Counted from the stretch's first letter, positions 18,201 to 27,059 are shown. The stretch: DNA of 64,000 nucleotides from Rhizobiales bacterium IMCC20636 (GCA_016865015.1 CP018226.1:1023001-1087000); one strand, 5' to 3'. A program made the numbers and translations. Notes: generated by a model from the letters alone, not told the origin.

Positions 18201-18693
18201 GGACTTTGCGCGGGCGCAGGCCATTTATGGTCCGGTCAGCGTCATACCAACACCGGTCTACTTCTACGGCCTGGAATCCGGTGACGAAATTCTGGTGACG
18301 CTGGAAAAGGGCAAAACTCTTGTTGTGCGCTGTCAGGCGATTGGTGAGCCGGACGAAGATGGCATGGTGCGGGTGTTCTTTGAATTGAACGGACAACCAC
18401 GCATCATCAAGGTGCCGGACCGGAACCGTGCCGATTCTGTGGTTGTGCGACAGAAGGCTGATCCCGCCAATGTATCTCATGTGGCGGCTCCGATGCCGGG
18501 TGTCATCTCACAGATCAATGTCAAAGCCGGTCAGAACGTTACCTCGGGCGATGTGCTGCTGTCGATTGAGGCAATGAAAATGGAAACCGCGATTCATGCC
18601 GACAGTGATGGCAAGGTGACCGAGGTTCTGGTGAAGGCAGGCGACCAGATTGATGCCAAGGATTTGCTAGTGGTTGTCGAAGCAACCGAATAA
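15229..18693 (+). CDS. pyc: Pyruvate carboxylase
   Basis: 1154 residues, the full single-chain form. Order: biotin carboxylase (1-455, opening ISKILVANRSEIAIRVFRAA and containing the ATP-grasp KASWGGGGRGMR), carboxyltransferase (about 540-810, 'ITDTTMRDGHQSLLATRMRT'), PYC/OADA linker domain, and biotinyl domain with IEAMKMET, the biotinylated Lys at 1117. It makes oxaloacetate from pyruvate, bicarbonate and ATP, refilling the TCA cycle. ATG at 15229 gives the usual N-terminus. Convergent with the patatin gene. Confidence 0.98.
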   Translation: MAISKILVANRSEIAIRVFRAANELGLKTVAVFAEEDKLALHRFKSDEAYQIGKGPHLKAQMGPIEAYLSIEEILRVAKESGADAIHPGYGFLSESPEFVDACVDAGIIFIGPTADTMRSLGNKVSARNLAVEAGVPVVPATEPLPDDMDEVHRLAEEVGYPVMLKASWGGGGRGMRSIRSANDLSREVLEGKREARAAFGKDEVYLEKLVERARHVEVQLLGDSHGNLVHLFERDCSVQRRNQKVVERAPAPYLSQEQRDELCDYALKIGRTASYKGAGTVEFLMDVDTGKFYFIEVNPRVQVEHTVTEEVTGVDIVKAQIHIAEGATIGEPESGVPKQEDMRLNGHAIQCRITTEDPEQNFIPDYGRITAYRGATGFGIRLDGGTAYSGAVITRFYDPLLEKITAWAPTPLEAIRRIHRALREFRIRGVATNLLFLENIISHPDFQENRYTTRFIDTTPELFKTSSRQDRGTKLLTYIADVSVNGHPEAKNRRRPDPEAAAPVVPLFEGTPPPGTKQRLDMDGPAEFAKWMRAEKRALITDTTMRDGHQSLLATRMRTFDMVNIADAYATALPNLLSLECWGGATFDVAMRFLQEDPWERLEKIREGVPNLLLQMLLRGSNGVGYTNYPDNVVKDFVAKAATGGIDLFRVFDCLNWVENMRVSMDAVCEAEKLCEGVICYTGDIMDPDRAKYSLNYYVKLAKELEAAGAHIIGLKDMAGLLKPNAARVLIKALREETELPIHFHTHDTSGISAATVLAAVESGVDAVDAAMDAFSGLTSQPCLGSIVEALKGSERDTGLDPKAIRRISFYWEAVRNKYAAFESDLKAGASEVYLHEMPGGQFTNLKEQARSLGLESRWHEVAQTYADVNRMFGDIVKVTPSSKVVGDMALMMVSSGLSVAEVEDPNKDIAFPESVIQLMHGDLGQPPNGWPVELQKKVLKGEKPITVVPGSLLPPADMAQERADIEEAIERPVSDYELASYLMYPKVFTDFARAQAIYGPVSVIPTPVYFYGLESGDEILVTLEKGKTLVVRCQAIGEPDEDGMVRVFFELNGQPRIIKVPDRNRADSVVVRQKADPANVSHVAAPMPGVISQINVKAGQNVTSGDVLLSIEAMKMETAIHADSDGKVTEVLVKAGDQIDAKDLLVVVEATE

Positions 18694-18717
18694 AACAACT
18701 TGCAGGCTGTACCGGTT

Positions 18718-19770
18718 TCAATGGCCGGTTGGTTTGCCTTGCATGGTGTAGGCAATTTCTTCTTCGAGGCGGATTGTTGGCCGCTTGCCGACATGTTGCT
18801 CATTCTCGGCGCACCATGCCAGGGCAGCGTCACGTCCGAGGTCACGCAGATAGGTTAGAAATTTCCATTCCGCATTGGCTTTCGACGATGCGGATAAGGG
18901 CGCATCGGTATCGGTCAGCGCAATCCGGTGCATGCGGACGTCGGAATATTCATCGCGTGACAGAACACCCTGTTTGAGCAGACGCGAGACAAACTCAATG
19001 GCGCGCAATTCCCGCAGCAGCGATGCATTGAAAGTGATTTCGTCAACGCGGTTCTGGATTTCTCGGGCCGTCTTGGGCGTCTCATTTCGGTTGATCGGAT
19101 TGATCTGCACCAGCAGAATATCATCCGTGCGGGTTCCTCTGAAGAACGGAAACAGCACCGGATTACCCATATATCCGCCATCCCAATAGGGAATGCCGTC
19201 GATTTCCACAGCTTGGAACATAGAAGGCAGGCAGGCCGATGCCAGAACGGAATCCGCGGTAATCTCGTTGGTTTCGAACACCCGGACCTTGCCATTGTGA
19301 ACGTTGGTCGCGCCCAGAAACAGCTTGATGCCCTTGCAGCGGCGCACCCGTTCAAAATCAACCAGATCTTCCAGAATATCGCGCAGAGGGTTGAGGTTGA
19401 GCGGGTTGTAATCATAGGGCGAGTAGAAGCGGCTCATGACATCGCCCACCATAAAGCCCGGTGACGTATCCATCGACCAGTTTCCGAACATCATGTTCAA
19501 GAGCGTGCGCTGAATCGGCGAAAAGCTGGAAGCCTTGCTGACGGACTGCCAGAAACGATGCAGATGCTCACGTGCACCTTCAGCGCCATTTTCCTCCAGG
19601 CCGTCAGCGAGCACAACTGCATTCATTGCGCCTGCGCTGGTGCCGGAAATGCCTTCAATGTCGAGTGTGCCGCGCTCCAGAAGGGCATCCAGCACGCCCC
19701 AGGTGAATGCGCCGTGGGACCCGCCGCCCTGAAGGGCCAGATTTATGGGCATTCCCTTCGGGTTGGGCAT
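18718..19770 (-). CDS. Patatin-like phospholipase / esterase
   Basis: 350 residues. Oxyanion motif LQGGGSHGAF near residue 13, nucleophile Ser in GISGTSAGAM (about 45) and catalytic Asp in YWDGGYMGNP (about 193) form the patatin dyad. It follows bdhA by 2 bases. A bdhA-patatin operon is known from Legionella (bdhA-patD) and recurs in rhizobia; the partner may release hydroxybutyrate from poly-hydroxybutyrate or lipid, but this is inference. Confidence 0.9.
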   Translation of the reverse strand: MPNPKGMPINLALQGGGSHGAFTWGVLDALLERGTLDIEGISGTSAGAMNAVVLADGLEENGAEGAREHLHRFWQSVSKASSFSPIQRTLLNMMFGNWSMDTSPGFMVGDVMSRFYSPYDYNPLNLNPLRDILEDLVDFERVRRCKGIKLFLGATNVHNGKVRVFETNEITADSVLASACLPSMFQAVEIDGIPYWDGGYMGNPVLFPFFRGTRTDDILLVQINPINRNETPKTAREIQNRVDEITFNASLLRELRAIEFVSRLLKQGVLSRDEYSDVRMHRIALTDTDAPLSASSKANAEWKFLTYLRDLGRDAALAWCAENEQHVGKRPTIRLEEEIAYTMQGKPTGH

Positions 19771-19772
19771 AT

Positions 19773-20555
19773 CTAAAGCGCCGTCCAGCCGCCATCGACC
19801 GACAGTGGTGTCCCGGTGATCTGGGCTGCAGCCTCACTGCACAAAAATGCAACGATGTCGCCAATCTGTTCGGTTGTGGCGAATTCGCGTGTTGGCTGGC
19901 GCGCCAGCATGACTTCGCGAATAACGGTTTCGCGATCCATATTGTGGGTTTTCATCTGCTCTGGAATTTGCGCTTCCACAAGAGGTGTCATGACATAGCC
20001 GGGACACACTGCATTGCAGGTGATGTTCTGTTCGGCCAATTCCAGTGCAACGGATTTTGTGAAGCCGACAACGCCGTGCTTTGCTGCGACATAGGCTGAT
20101 TTGTAAGGCGAGGCTGTCAGGCCATGGGCCGATGAAATGTTGATGATGCGGCCCCAGCCGAGCGCTTTCATGCCAGGAACAGCGGTTCTGGTTGTGTGAA
20201 ACACCGATGACAGATTGATCGCCATGATGGCGTCCCATTTCTGCGGCGGAAATTCATCCACTGGCGCAACAAACTGAATGCCTGCATTGTTGACGAGAAT
20301 CGAGATAGGGCCCAGTTTTTCAGTCGCCTGCTCCACCAGAGAGACACAGGCTTCGGGCTTGGACATGTCGGCGGAGAAGTAGATGGCTTTGACACCAAAT
20401 TCCTGTGCCAGATCGTCCGCGAGCTTGTGATCTTCCTTGCTGTCTGTGAAAGAATTGATGCCGACATTGATGCCAGCTTTTGCAAGCTGGCGGGCGATGC
20501 CAAGGCCAATTCCGGAGGTGGAACCGGTGATGATAGCGTTCTTGCCTTGCAACAT
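19773..20555 (-). CDS. bdhA: 3-hydroxybutyrate dehydrogenase
   Basis: 260-residue short-chain dehydrogenase oxidising D-3-hydroxybutyrate to acetoacetate with NAD. Rossmann motif GSTSGIGLGIA, NNAG, catalytic Ser in ISSAHGL and YVAAKHG (Tyr-x3-Lys). The 'NAVCPGYVMTPLVEAQIPEQ' stretch is typical of BdhA and separates it from general SDRs. Operon with the patatin gene. A TGCGTTGCA site lies about 95-106 bases upstream in the gap shared with ispG. Confidence 0.92.
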   Translation of the reverse strand: MLQGKNAIITGSTSGIGLGIARQLAKAGINVGINSFTDSKEDHKLADDLAQEFGVKAIYFSADMSKPEACVSLVEQATEKLGPISILVNNAGIQFVAPVDEFPPQKWDAIMAINLSSVFHTTRTAVPGMKALGWGRIINISSAHGLTASPYKSAYVAAKHGVVGFTKSVALELAEQNITCNAVCPGYVMTPLVEAQIPEQMKTHNMDRETVIREVMLARQPTREFATTEQIGDIVAFLCSEAAAQITGTPLSVDGGWTAL

Positions 20556-20648
20556 GAATTGATCCTCTGTTCTTGAAGTGGTGGGCTGTCACAGGAAATT
20601 GGTGTGATTTATCCTATTAATCCTTATATAGGGTCCGCATAAATTATT

Positions 20649-20661
20649 TTGCAACGCACAA
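20649..20661 (-). promoter_or_regulatory. TGCRYTGCA-type site between bdhA and ispG
   Basis: Minus strand reads TTGTGCGTTGCAA. It sits about 95 bases before bdhA and 71 before ispG, so either gene could be controlled; bdhA is the likelier target because the other copies precede carbon-storage and pyruvate genes. Confidence 0.4.
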
Positions 20662-20731
20662 TCATGTCATGGCGTCGGTATGGCCCATTGTTGATGATCG
20701 GTCACAGCGTTGCCGGAAATGGAATTGCCTG

Positions 20732-21967
20732 ATGGAGTATCTTTCCAAACCTATGTCGCGGCGCGGCAGTGTTGGCGTTGATGTTGGCGGCGTGCGTGTT
20801 GGCGCAAGCACGCCGGTTGTTGTTCAATCGATGACCAATACAGATACGGCCGATATTGATGCGACTGTGAAACAGGTTGCAGCACTGTCCCGCGCCGGAT
20901 CAGAGCTCGTACGCATCACGGTGGACCGGGATGAAGCTGCAGCGGCAGTTCCAATCATTCGTGAGCGGCTGGACATTCTGGGTATTGATGTGCCGCTGAT
21001 TGGTGATTTTCACTATATCGGGCACACATTGCTTGCCAATCATCCGGCATGCGCCGAGGCGCTGGCGAAATATCGGATCAATCCGGGCAATGTGGGGTTT
21101 GGCAACAAGAGAGATCGCCAGTTCACCCAGATTATCGAAACGGCCATCGAACGGAACAAACCCGTGCGCATCGGCGTCAATTGGGGGTCGCTTGATCAGG
21201 AATTGCTGACCCGGTTGATGGATGAGAATGCAAAGTCCAAAACACCGCTTGCAGCGACTGCTGTCATGCATGAAGCGATTATCCAGTCCGGGCTGATTTC
21301 GGGTCGGCTTGCCGAAGATATCGGTTTGCCGAAAGACAAGATTATCCTGTCCGCCAAGGTCAGTCAGGTTCAGGATCTGGTTGCTGTTTACACCAGCCTA
21401 GCCGAGCGCTGCGACTATGCGCTGCATCTTGGGTTGACGGAAGCTGGTATGGGCTCAAAGGGCATTGTCGCCTCATCAGCAGCGCTGGGTATCCTATTGC
21501 AGCAGGGAATTGGTGACACGATCCGGATTTCACTGACCCCAGCACCTGGTGGCGATCGTACACGGGAAGTGCAGGTGGCACAGGAGTTGCTGCAGACGAT
21601 GGGTTTCCGCTCCTTTGTGCCGATTGTGGCGGCTTGTCCGGGGTGTGGCCGCACCACATCGACAGTGTTTCAAGAATTGGCGGAACGCATTCAAAGCGAT
21701 TTGCGGAATAACATGCCGGTGTGGCGGGAAAAATATCCCGGTGTTGAAGCGCTGCAGGTTGCGGTGATGGGCTGCATCGTCAATGGACCCGGTGAGAGCA
21801 AACATGCCGATATCGGCATATCCCTGCCTGGCACGGGTGAAAGCCCGGCGGCTCCGGTTTTCATCGATGGCAAGAAGGCGGGCACTCTGCGCGGTGCGTC
21901 CATTGCGGACGATTTTCAGACCATGGTCGGCGAATATATTGAAAAACGCTTTGGAACTGCACCATAG
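20732..21967 (+). CDS. ispG: 4-hydroxy-3-methylbut-2-en-1-yl diphosphate synthase
   Basis: 411 residues from the ATG at 20732 ([20 protein letters not shown]); the frame is open 21 codons further up but that part has no family match. Penultimate step of the MEP isoprenoid pathway. Iron-sulfur ligands are seen in [11 protein letters not shown] and [14 protein letters not shown]-barrel signatures '[20 protein letters not shown]' and DIPLIGDF-like [13 protein letters not shown] are present. With the polyprenyl synthase at 23316-24230 it covers two isoprenoid steps in this window. Confidence 0.97.
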   Translation: MEYLSKPMSRRGSVGVDVGGVRVGASTPVVVQSMTNTDTADIDATVKQVAALSRAGSELVRITVDRDEAAAAVPIIRERLDILGIDVPLIGDFHYIGHTLLANHPACAEALAKYRINPGNVGFGNKRDRQFTQIIETAIERNKPVRIGVNWGSLDQELLTRLMDENAKSKTPLAATAVMHEAIIQSGLISGRLAEDIGLPKDKIILSAKVSQVQDLVAVYTSLAERCDYALHLGLTEAGMGSKGIVASSAALGILLQQGIGDTIRISLTPAPGGDRTREVQVAQELLQTMGFRSFVPIVAACPGCGRTTSTVFQELAERIQSDLRNNMPVWREKYPGVEALQVAVMGCIVNGPGESKHADIGISLPGTGESPAAPVFIDGKKAGTLRGASIADDFQTMVGEYIEKRFGTAP

Positions 21968-22054
21968 AGCGTATCATGAAGCCTGTGCCGTCTGTGATTC
22001 AGTCGGTTGTTTGCCGTGTGGTTGACCTCAAACTTCTGAGAAAATCTGTGAAAT

Positions 22055-22750
22055 ATGACGAATAGCTTTCATGTGCAGGTGCTCGATTTCTCCAACCTTC
22101 TGGAAATTGAAGGTGCCTGGACAAATAGTGATTTTTCCGCACTTCTGGAGCATATGGAGTTTGGCGATCAATCCGGATTGGCTGAAGATGAATTGCGCGA
22201 CATGTGCCTCATGTCATTGCAGGATCTGGACCCCGATGATGCGGCCTATCTGGTGCTCAAACATGTCATTGGTGATGCTCTTCGCGAGGGCCAATTGCGC
22301 AATATGGCCAATGAGATGCTCGAGGAAAAGCTCTGGGAAGACTACGTGGACCCGGCATATCACGAGCGTTTGTTCAATGTCGGCAGCCTGCTTTATGCAG
22401 CCATGCCCCGGGTGTTTTTGAAGCCTGATGCGGTTCGTGTGAGACTTGAGGTCACGCACCTCAACCCAGCCTCAGGTGAGCTGTTGAGTGCCGCACCAAA
22501 TGAGTCCTTTCTGGTCAGGTTGCTGGCTGACGGGATGGATGATCAATCGGTGCTGCACCGAATGTATGGCGATCAGCTGAGCGGGAAATCCTTTCCAGAT
22601 GCCGACAAGATCGTCTGGATTGTGCGCGCGGAAGCCGCCAGCAGTGACGTTTGGTCAGTTGACGTGATCAGTTCCGGCTATTGGCTGGATGCATTGCAAG
22701 GTACCAAATCCTACGATTCAAATGCATACGCGGATGTGCCCCGAGCTTAA
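22055..22750 (+). CDS. Conserved-looking cytosolic protein of unknown function
   Basis: 231 residues, not recognised. It is acidic, has no signal peptide or membrane segment, and is rich in short helices in the first half (LAEDELRDMCLMSL, ALREGQLRNMANEMLEEKLWEDYVD pattern). The second half (from about 120) looks more beta-rich (VRVRLEVTHL, SFLVRLLADGMDD, KIVWIVRAEAASSDVWSVDVIS). Codon use matches the neighbours. Its stop overlaps the stop of the metallophosphoesterase tail to tail by 4 bases. Could be an immune or regulatory protein; no basis to decide. Confidence 0.75.
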   Translation: MTNSFHVQVLDFSNLLEIEGAWTNSDFSALLEHMEFGDQSGLAEDELRDMCLMSLQDLDPDDAAYLVLKHVIGDALREGQLRNMANEMLEEKLWEDYVDPAYHERLFNVGSLLYAAMPRVFLKPDAVRVRLEVTHLNPASGELLSAAPNESFLVRLLADGMDDQSVLHRMYGDQLSGKSFPDADKIVWIVRAEAASSDVWSVDVISSGYWLDALQGTKSYDSNAYADVPRA

Positions 22751-23319
22751 ATCCTACGCTTGCGGACCTCTCCACCAGCAAAATGCGGATAATCTTCCTT
22801 ATCCTGCATGATGGCCCGGATTTCTTCGAAGGCCAGAGGGCGATACTGGTTGCTGTCGACACCGACATCCAGGCTCTTTGAAAAGGGAGTTTCGTCGAGC
22901 CGACCGTGAACATGGCCAAACAGGTGCCAGGAACCGCGCCAGGCCTTGTCCCATTCGCGCATGGGATAGTGGCACAGGACAATGCGCTGGCTGTCGAGCG
23001 AAATGGTGCGGATCACATCAATCGACTCAAAACTTTCTGCACAATCGCGCACTGTCTTGTCATCATGATTGCCCTGTATGAGATGAATTTTTCCGTTCAG
23101 TCTGTCGGCAAAGACGCTGGCGGGTTGATCTGATCCCATTGAAAAATCACCCAGATGCCAGACAGTATCCTGAGGGCGGATGACCGCGTTCCAATTGGAA
23201 ATGAGGGCTTCATTCATGTCGCTGACCGTGTTGAACGGGCGGTTGGACAGACGAATGATCGATTGATGGCCAAAATGGGTGTCTGAGGTGAAAAAAGTGT
23301 CAGGCATGGACCGGCTCAA
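22747..23319 (-). CDS. Metallophosphoesterase (calcineurin-like)
   Basis: 190 residues. The metal-binding set is clear: TSDTHFGHQSIIRLSNRPF, WHLGDFSMG, LIQGNHDD, LCHYPMREW and LFGHVHG. These small phosphoesterases act on unknown phosphate esters, often nucleotides. The ATG at 23319 overlaps the upstream stop as ATGA; MPDTFFTSD at 23307 would also be a normal start. Coupled to the polyprenyl synthase gene. Confidence 0.9.
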   Translation of the reverse strand: MSRSMPDTFFTSDTHFGHQSIIRLSNRPFNTVSDMNEALISNWNAVIRPQDTVWHLGDFSMGSDQPASVFADRLNGKIHLIQGNHDDKTVRDCAESFESIDVIRTISLDSQRIVLCHYPMREWDKAWRGSWHLFGHVHGRLDETPFSKSLDVGVDSNQYRPLAFEEIRAIMQDKEDYPHFAGGEVRKRRI

Positions 23320-24230
23320 GACGTTCGGCTGGCGATGAAACCAGCGGTCTGCTTCAGCGTGTCAGCTGCCGCTCCATAGGGCTGGAGAAGCGCATCGGCC
23401 TGTTTGATCTGGGCGGCAAGATGGTCCTTTGCAGCTTCCAGACCCATGAAATCCACCAATGTTGCTTTTCCGGCGGCTGCATCCTTGCCCGCTTCCTTGC
23501 CGAGCGCTGCCGCGTCACCTGTCCGGTCCAGAATATCGTCTGCCAATTGAAAGGCCAGACCGATTATGGTTCCAAATTTCTCAAGCCGGACCAGATCATC
23601 GGATGCGCAATCAGCCAGATCCGCTCCGGATGTACAGGCAAAGCGCAACAGCGCCCCTGTTTTCATGGCCTGCATGGATTTGATGCTGTGCAGACTTTGC
23701 TGCGGCGGTGTGTTGCCGTGACGGCCTTCTGCGGCAAGGTCCAGCATTTGCCCGCCAACCATGCCGGATGCGCCGGCGGCTTTTGCAAGACCTGAGACAA
23801 GCTTCAGGCGGATCGCCGGATCTTTGTGAATACGCTCATCGGTCAACAGATCAAAAGCCAGGGTCTGCAAGGCATCGCCCACCAGAATAGCGGTCTCTTC
23901 GTCGAAGGCGATGTGAGTGGTTTTCTTGCCGCGTCGCAAATCATCATTGTCCAGTGCCGGCAGATCATCATGCACCAGACTATAGCTGTGAATGCATTCC
24001 AGAGCGGCAGCCGCACGCAGAACGCCTGCATCGCTGCGGCCAAACAGGGCTGCTGTTTCGACCAGCAGAAACGGGCGCAGGCGCTTGCCGCCGTTGAGTG
24101 TGGCGTAGGACATGGCATCCAAAAGACCTTGCGGCGCGCCTGTGCTGGCCTCTGCGTCAATTGCAGATTTCAGCACGGTGCTGATCGCCTGTCCGTGGAG
24201 GCTGAGTTTCTGGTTCAGTGTATCTGACAT
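23316..24230 (-). CDS. ispA: Polyprenyl (farnesyl/geranylgeranyl) diphosphate synthase
   Basis: About 304 residues from MSDTLNQKL at 24230; the frame is open to 24341, giving up to 341, but the added part has no family likeness. Condenses isopentenyl diphosphate with allylic diphosphates. First Asp-rich motif HDDLPALDNDD and second ADDILDRTGD are intact, with GGKRLRPFLL for IPP binding. The two residues before the first motif and overall length fit the IspA class; product length cannot be read with certainty. Confidence 0.9.
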   Translation of the reverse strand: MSDTLNQKLSLHGQAISTVLKSAIDAEASTGAPQGLLDAMSYATLNGGKRLRPFLLVETAALFGRSDAGVLRAAAALECIHSYSLVHDDLPALDNDDLRRGKKTTHIAFDEETAILVGDALQTLAFDLLTDERIHKDPAIRLKLVSGLAKAAGASGMVGGQMLDLAAEGRHGNTPPQQSLHSIKSMQAMKTGALLRFACTSGADLADCASDDLVRLEKFGTIIGLAFQLADDILDRTGDAAALGKEAGKDAAAGKATLVDFMGLEAAKDHLAAQIKQADALLQPYGAAADTLKQTAGFIASRTS

Positions 24231-24470
24231 TGATCTGGGCGCTTCGATGGACGAGCCTGCCGGTTCGAGAGTGGGATTATCGTGTCCTTGAACCATAGCG
24301 ATGTGTTTCAGGGCAAGCCCAAGATTCAGCAATGGTAACAAAGTATCATATGCCTGATAGTGTGAAAGCAGCGATTGACGGTTGAGGGAAAAAATGATTC
24401 CTCAATTGCCACCATGTTGTATGGATAAGCAGGTGGAGACGGCAGATCACAGATAGCTGCGGGTAGGATA

Positions 24471-25214
24471 TTGGCACGACGCGATAAATCAGCTCAGAAG
24501 AAATCTGCAGGCCCGGTCCAGCGGGTGAATAATTCGTTGCGAAGGAAGTTGCGCTGGGTTCTTTTTGCAGTGCTGCTGATCATTCTGGCACCATTGTTTC
24601 TGATACCGGCCTATATCGTGATTACACCGCCTGCATCCAATTTGATGCTGTGGCGATTGGCGCAGGGCCATGGCGTGACCCGAACCTGGACACCTGTGGA
24701 GCAAATGTCGCCGAATCTCGTGAATGCAGTGCTCTCCAGTGAAGATGGCCGGTTCTGCCTGCATCACGGTGTGGATTGGCAGGCCGTTGAAATCGTGATC
24801 GACGACCTGATTGATGGTGGAACACCACGCGGCGCAAGCACGGTGACCATGCAGACCGTGAAAAATCTGTTTTTGTGGCCCAGTCGCTCTTATGTGCGCA
24901 AAACGCTGGAAGTGCCTCTGGCGCTTTATGCGGATTTCTTCTGGTCGAAGAAACGGATCGCAGAGATTTACCTGAATATGGTGGAGTGGGGACCGGGCCT
25001 GTATGGCGCTGAAGCCGCATCACGGCGCTATTTTGGCAAAACCGCTGCGCGATTGACCATGCGCGAAGCCAGTCTGCTGGCGACGGCCCTGCCAAATCCG
25101 CTGACGCGCAATCCACGTACTCCGAGCGATGGGCATCAAAGGCTTGCCAAAACGGTGGATACAAGAGCGCGCAAGGCCGCTGGTTTGTTTTCCTGCGTTT
25201 CCGGCGAAAGCTGA
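24471..25214 (+). CDS. mtgA: Monofunctional biosynthetic peptidoglycan transglycosylase
   Basis: 247 residues with one N-terminal membrane segment (about 26-48, WVLFAVLLIILAPLFLIPAY) and a GT51 domain: catalytic Glu in SSEDGRFCLHHGVDW, then GASTVTMQTVKNLFLW, 'RSYVRKTLEVPLALYADFFW', KKRIAEIYLN and YFGKTAARLT. It polymerises lipid II glycan strands in the periplasm. TTG start at 24471 preceded by TAGGA 3 bases upstream; no ATG gives a better fit. A hairpin terminator follows at 25218. Confidence 0.93.
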   Translation: MARRDKSAQKKSAGPVQRVNNSLRRKLRWVLFAVLLIILAPLFLIPAYIVITPPASNLMLWRLAQGHGVTRTWTPVEQMSPNLVNAVLSSEDGRFCLHHGVDWQAVEIVIDDLIDGGTPRGASTVTMQTVKNLFLWPSRSYVRKTLEVPLALYADFFWSKKRIAEIYLNMVEWGPGLYGAEAASRRYFGKTAARLTMREASLLATALPNPLTRNPRTPSDGHQRLAKTVDTRARKAAGLFSCVSGES

Positions 25215-25522
25215 GCCTGCGATCAGGATCGCATTTTCGTTATAATTTCTATGGATGGGAAAAGAGACCTCGGGTCGATTGCCATTCAAAGGAATACCAT
25301 CAGACAACAAGACATGAGCAAGATTCCTGCCTGTTTCGCGCAGCAGTCTTGTTTGGATGGAAAAAGCCAGGAGGCGCTCTTTTCGGGTATTCCATTCCGT
25401 CATTAAAAACCATTAAGGAAGGCCTTGCGGGAATGCTCCCGCTACGCAAGAGTTTGGTCAGTGGAATTTATCAACTTGCTTAAAGCAAGGCGTTCCCAGT
25501 CAACTGAGTTGGAGGAAAAGAC
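25215..25522. other. 308-base gap between mtgA and tctC
   Basis: Contains the mtgA terminator (25218-25240), a small dyad GCGGGA-ATGC-TCCCGC at 25427-25442, and CTTGCTTAAAGCAAG at about 25477-25491, a T-N11-A imperfect dyad of the sort bound by LysR proteins, close to the tctC start. No gene is seen. Confidence 0.5.
25218..25240 (+). terminator. Short terminator after mtgA
   Basis: TGCGAT (25218-25223), loop CAGG, ATCGCA (25228-25233), then TTTTCGTTATAATTT. The stem is only 6 bp, so efficiency is uncertain. Confidence 0.5.
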
Positions 25523-26485
25523 ATGCTCATTCGCATCAAAACTGCCATCCTTGCCGCTTGCGGCGTGATGGCTATCGGTGCCGGTTCTGCAGTGGCAGAG
25601 TTCCCGGAACGGCCGATCAAGATCATCGTGCCGACAAGCGCCGGGGGCGCTATGGACACACTTGGACGGATTGTTCAGCGCGCATTCGACGAGAAGGGGA
25701 TATTCGATCAAAAGGTCGTTATCGTGAACATGCCAGGCGCGGGTGGCACAATCGGCACACGTGCAGTGAAAGATGCAGAGCCGGATGGCTATACGATCGG
25801 TTTCTGGCATGATGGCCTGGTGACATCGAAAGCGATGGGTGTTGTCGATTATGACCACAATGCATTCGAAATCATTGGAACCACAGGCTATTCCGCAGTT
25901 GGAATGGGCGCACTGAAAGACTCTGACCTGAAGTCTCTGGATGATGTGATTGCGAAGCTCGGCGCTGAGCCCAAGAGTGTCAGTGTTGCTACCAATATCG
26001 GTTTGCCGGTGCACTTCAATCCTCTGATTACCTTTGATATGGCTGGCGTTGAAGGGCTGATGGTGCAGATCGGTGGTGGCTCCAAGCGGCTTGCCGCAGT
26101 TTTGGGCAAACATACGGATGTTGCACAGTTTGCGGTGCCTGAATTCGTCCAGTTTCGCGCGTCCGGGCTTGAGCCGATCGTCGTCTTCTCTGCTGAACGT
26201 GACGAATTGTTGCCCGATACACCAACGGCAAAGGAAAGCGGCATCGATCTGGTGTTGCAGTCAAACCGGATTTGGGTCGCGCCAAAGGGCACACCGGATG
26301 ATGTGGTCGAAATTCTATCCGATGCTTTGAACCAGGTGCTTTCTGACGCGAAGGTCAAGGAAGAGCTGTCCGGACTGGGCGTGACGCCCGTATTCATAAG
26401 CCCGAATGACACAACAGCGATGCTGGAAAACTATCGCGAGCTTGTTTCTCCTCTGGTGGCGAACGCGAAGTCACTGTCTGAATGA
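25523..26485 (+). CDS. tctC: Tripartite tricarboxylate transporter, periplasmic binding protein (TctC/Bug)
   Basis: 320 residues. Signal peptide 1-23 (cut near SAVA-EF), then the Bug-family signature FPERPIKIIVPTSAGGAMDTLGR, 'NMPGAGGTIGTRAVKDAEPDGYTIGF' and the C-terminal WVAPKGTPDDVVEILSDAL. Binds an organic acid in the periplasm for TctAB; ligand not predictable. Ribosome site GGAGG 8 bases before ATG. First gene of tctC-tctB-tctA; a strong hairpin separates it from tctB. Confidence 0.95.
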   Translation: MLIRIKTAILAACGVMAIGAGSAVAEFPERPIKIIVPTSAGGAMDTLGRIVQRAFDEKGIFDQKVVIVNMPGAGGTIGTRAVKDAEPDGYTIGFWHDGLVTSKAMGVVDYDHNAFEIIGTTGYSAVGMGALKDSDLKSLDDVIAKLGAEPKSVSVATNIGLPVHFNPLITFDMAGVEGLMVQIGGGSKRLAAVLGKHTDVAQFAVPEFVQFRASGLEPIVVFSAERDELLPDTPTAKESGIDLVLQSNRIWVAPKGTPDDVVEILSDALNQVLSDAKVKEELSGLGVTPVFISPNDTTAMLENYRELVSPLVANAKSLSE

Positions 26486-26497
26486 TGTCTGGCGTGT

Positions 26498-26523
26498 CCC
26501 GGCGCTGCTCCCAGAGCGCCGGG
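26498..26523 (+). terminator. Intercistronic stem-loop between tctC and tctB
   Basis: Perfect 9-bp GC-rich stem CCCGGCGCT / AGCGCCGGG with an 8-base loop, no U-tract after it. Such hairpins after binding-protein genes usually stabilise the upstream message or partly attenuate, giving excess binding protein. Confidence 0.65.
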
Positions 26524-26549
26524 CCTGCTCGTCCACAAGGTGAAACCCG

Positions 26550-27059
26550 ATGAACAATGCCCCTGTCAAAGGTGCGGTTGTCAATATCGTGCTCGGAATA
26601 GGTTGTCTGGCCTATGCCATATTTCTCTACATCGGCGCATTGTACGTGTCGCCACCAATATTTGATCCGCTTGGGTCGGCTGCCGTGCCGAAAATCAGTG
26701 CATTTCTGATTGCGCTTCTGGCAGTGGTGATTCTGGTGACTGGCCTGCGCCAACGAGCCAATCCAGATGTTGTCGCTGCTGAAACGACCGATGAGGGCGT
26801 GGCTGGGGACGTTTCGACCTCACCTCGCTACGATCTCGGGCTCAGTCTTCTGGGGTTCTGTGCTGCCTATGTGGCCGTGATGGAGTTCGGGGTTCTGGGT
26901 TACCCCATAGCTACAACTGTATTTTTGTTTGCTGCCGGCTTGATGTTGGGCGGGATGAGCAGACGCAATGTTCTACTAAGTCTGATCATTTCAGTCGCCA
27001 TCGGATTCGGTAGCGATTTCATTTTCAGCGAGTTCTTTTACATTCAGCTGCCACGTTGA
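26550..27059 (+). CDS. tctB: Tripartite tricarboxylate transporter, small membrane subunit (TctB)
   Basis: 169 residues with about four membrane segments (10-33, 45-66, 100-120, 125-160). Short TctB proteins are poorly conserved, and the assignment relies on size, topology ('GVLGYPIATTVFLFAAGLMLGG' segment) and its place between tctC and tctA. Ribosome site AAGGTG upstream of ATG 26550. Confidence 0.9.
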   Translation: MNNAPVKGAVVNIVLGIGCLAYAIFLYIGALYVSPPIFDPLGSAAVPKISAFLIALLAVVILVTGLRQRANPDVVAAETTDEGVAGDVSTSPRYDLGLSLLGFCAAYVAVMEFGVLGYPIATTVFLFAAGLMLGGMSRRNVLLSLIISVAIGFGSDFIFSEFFYIQLPR

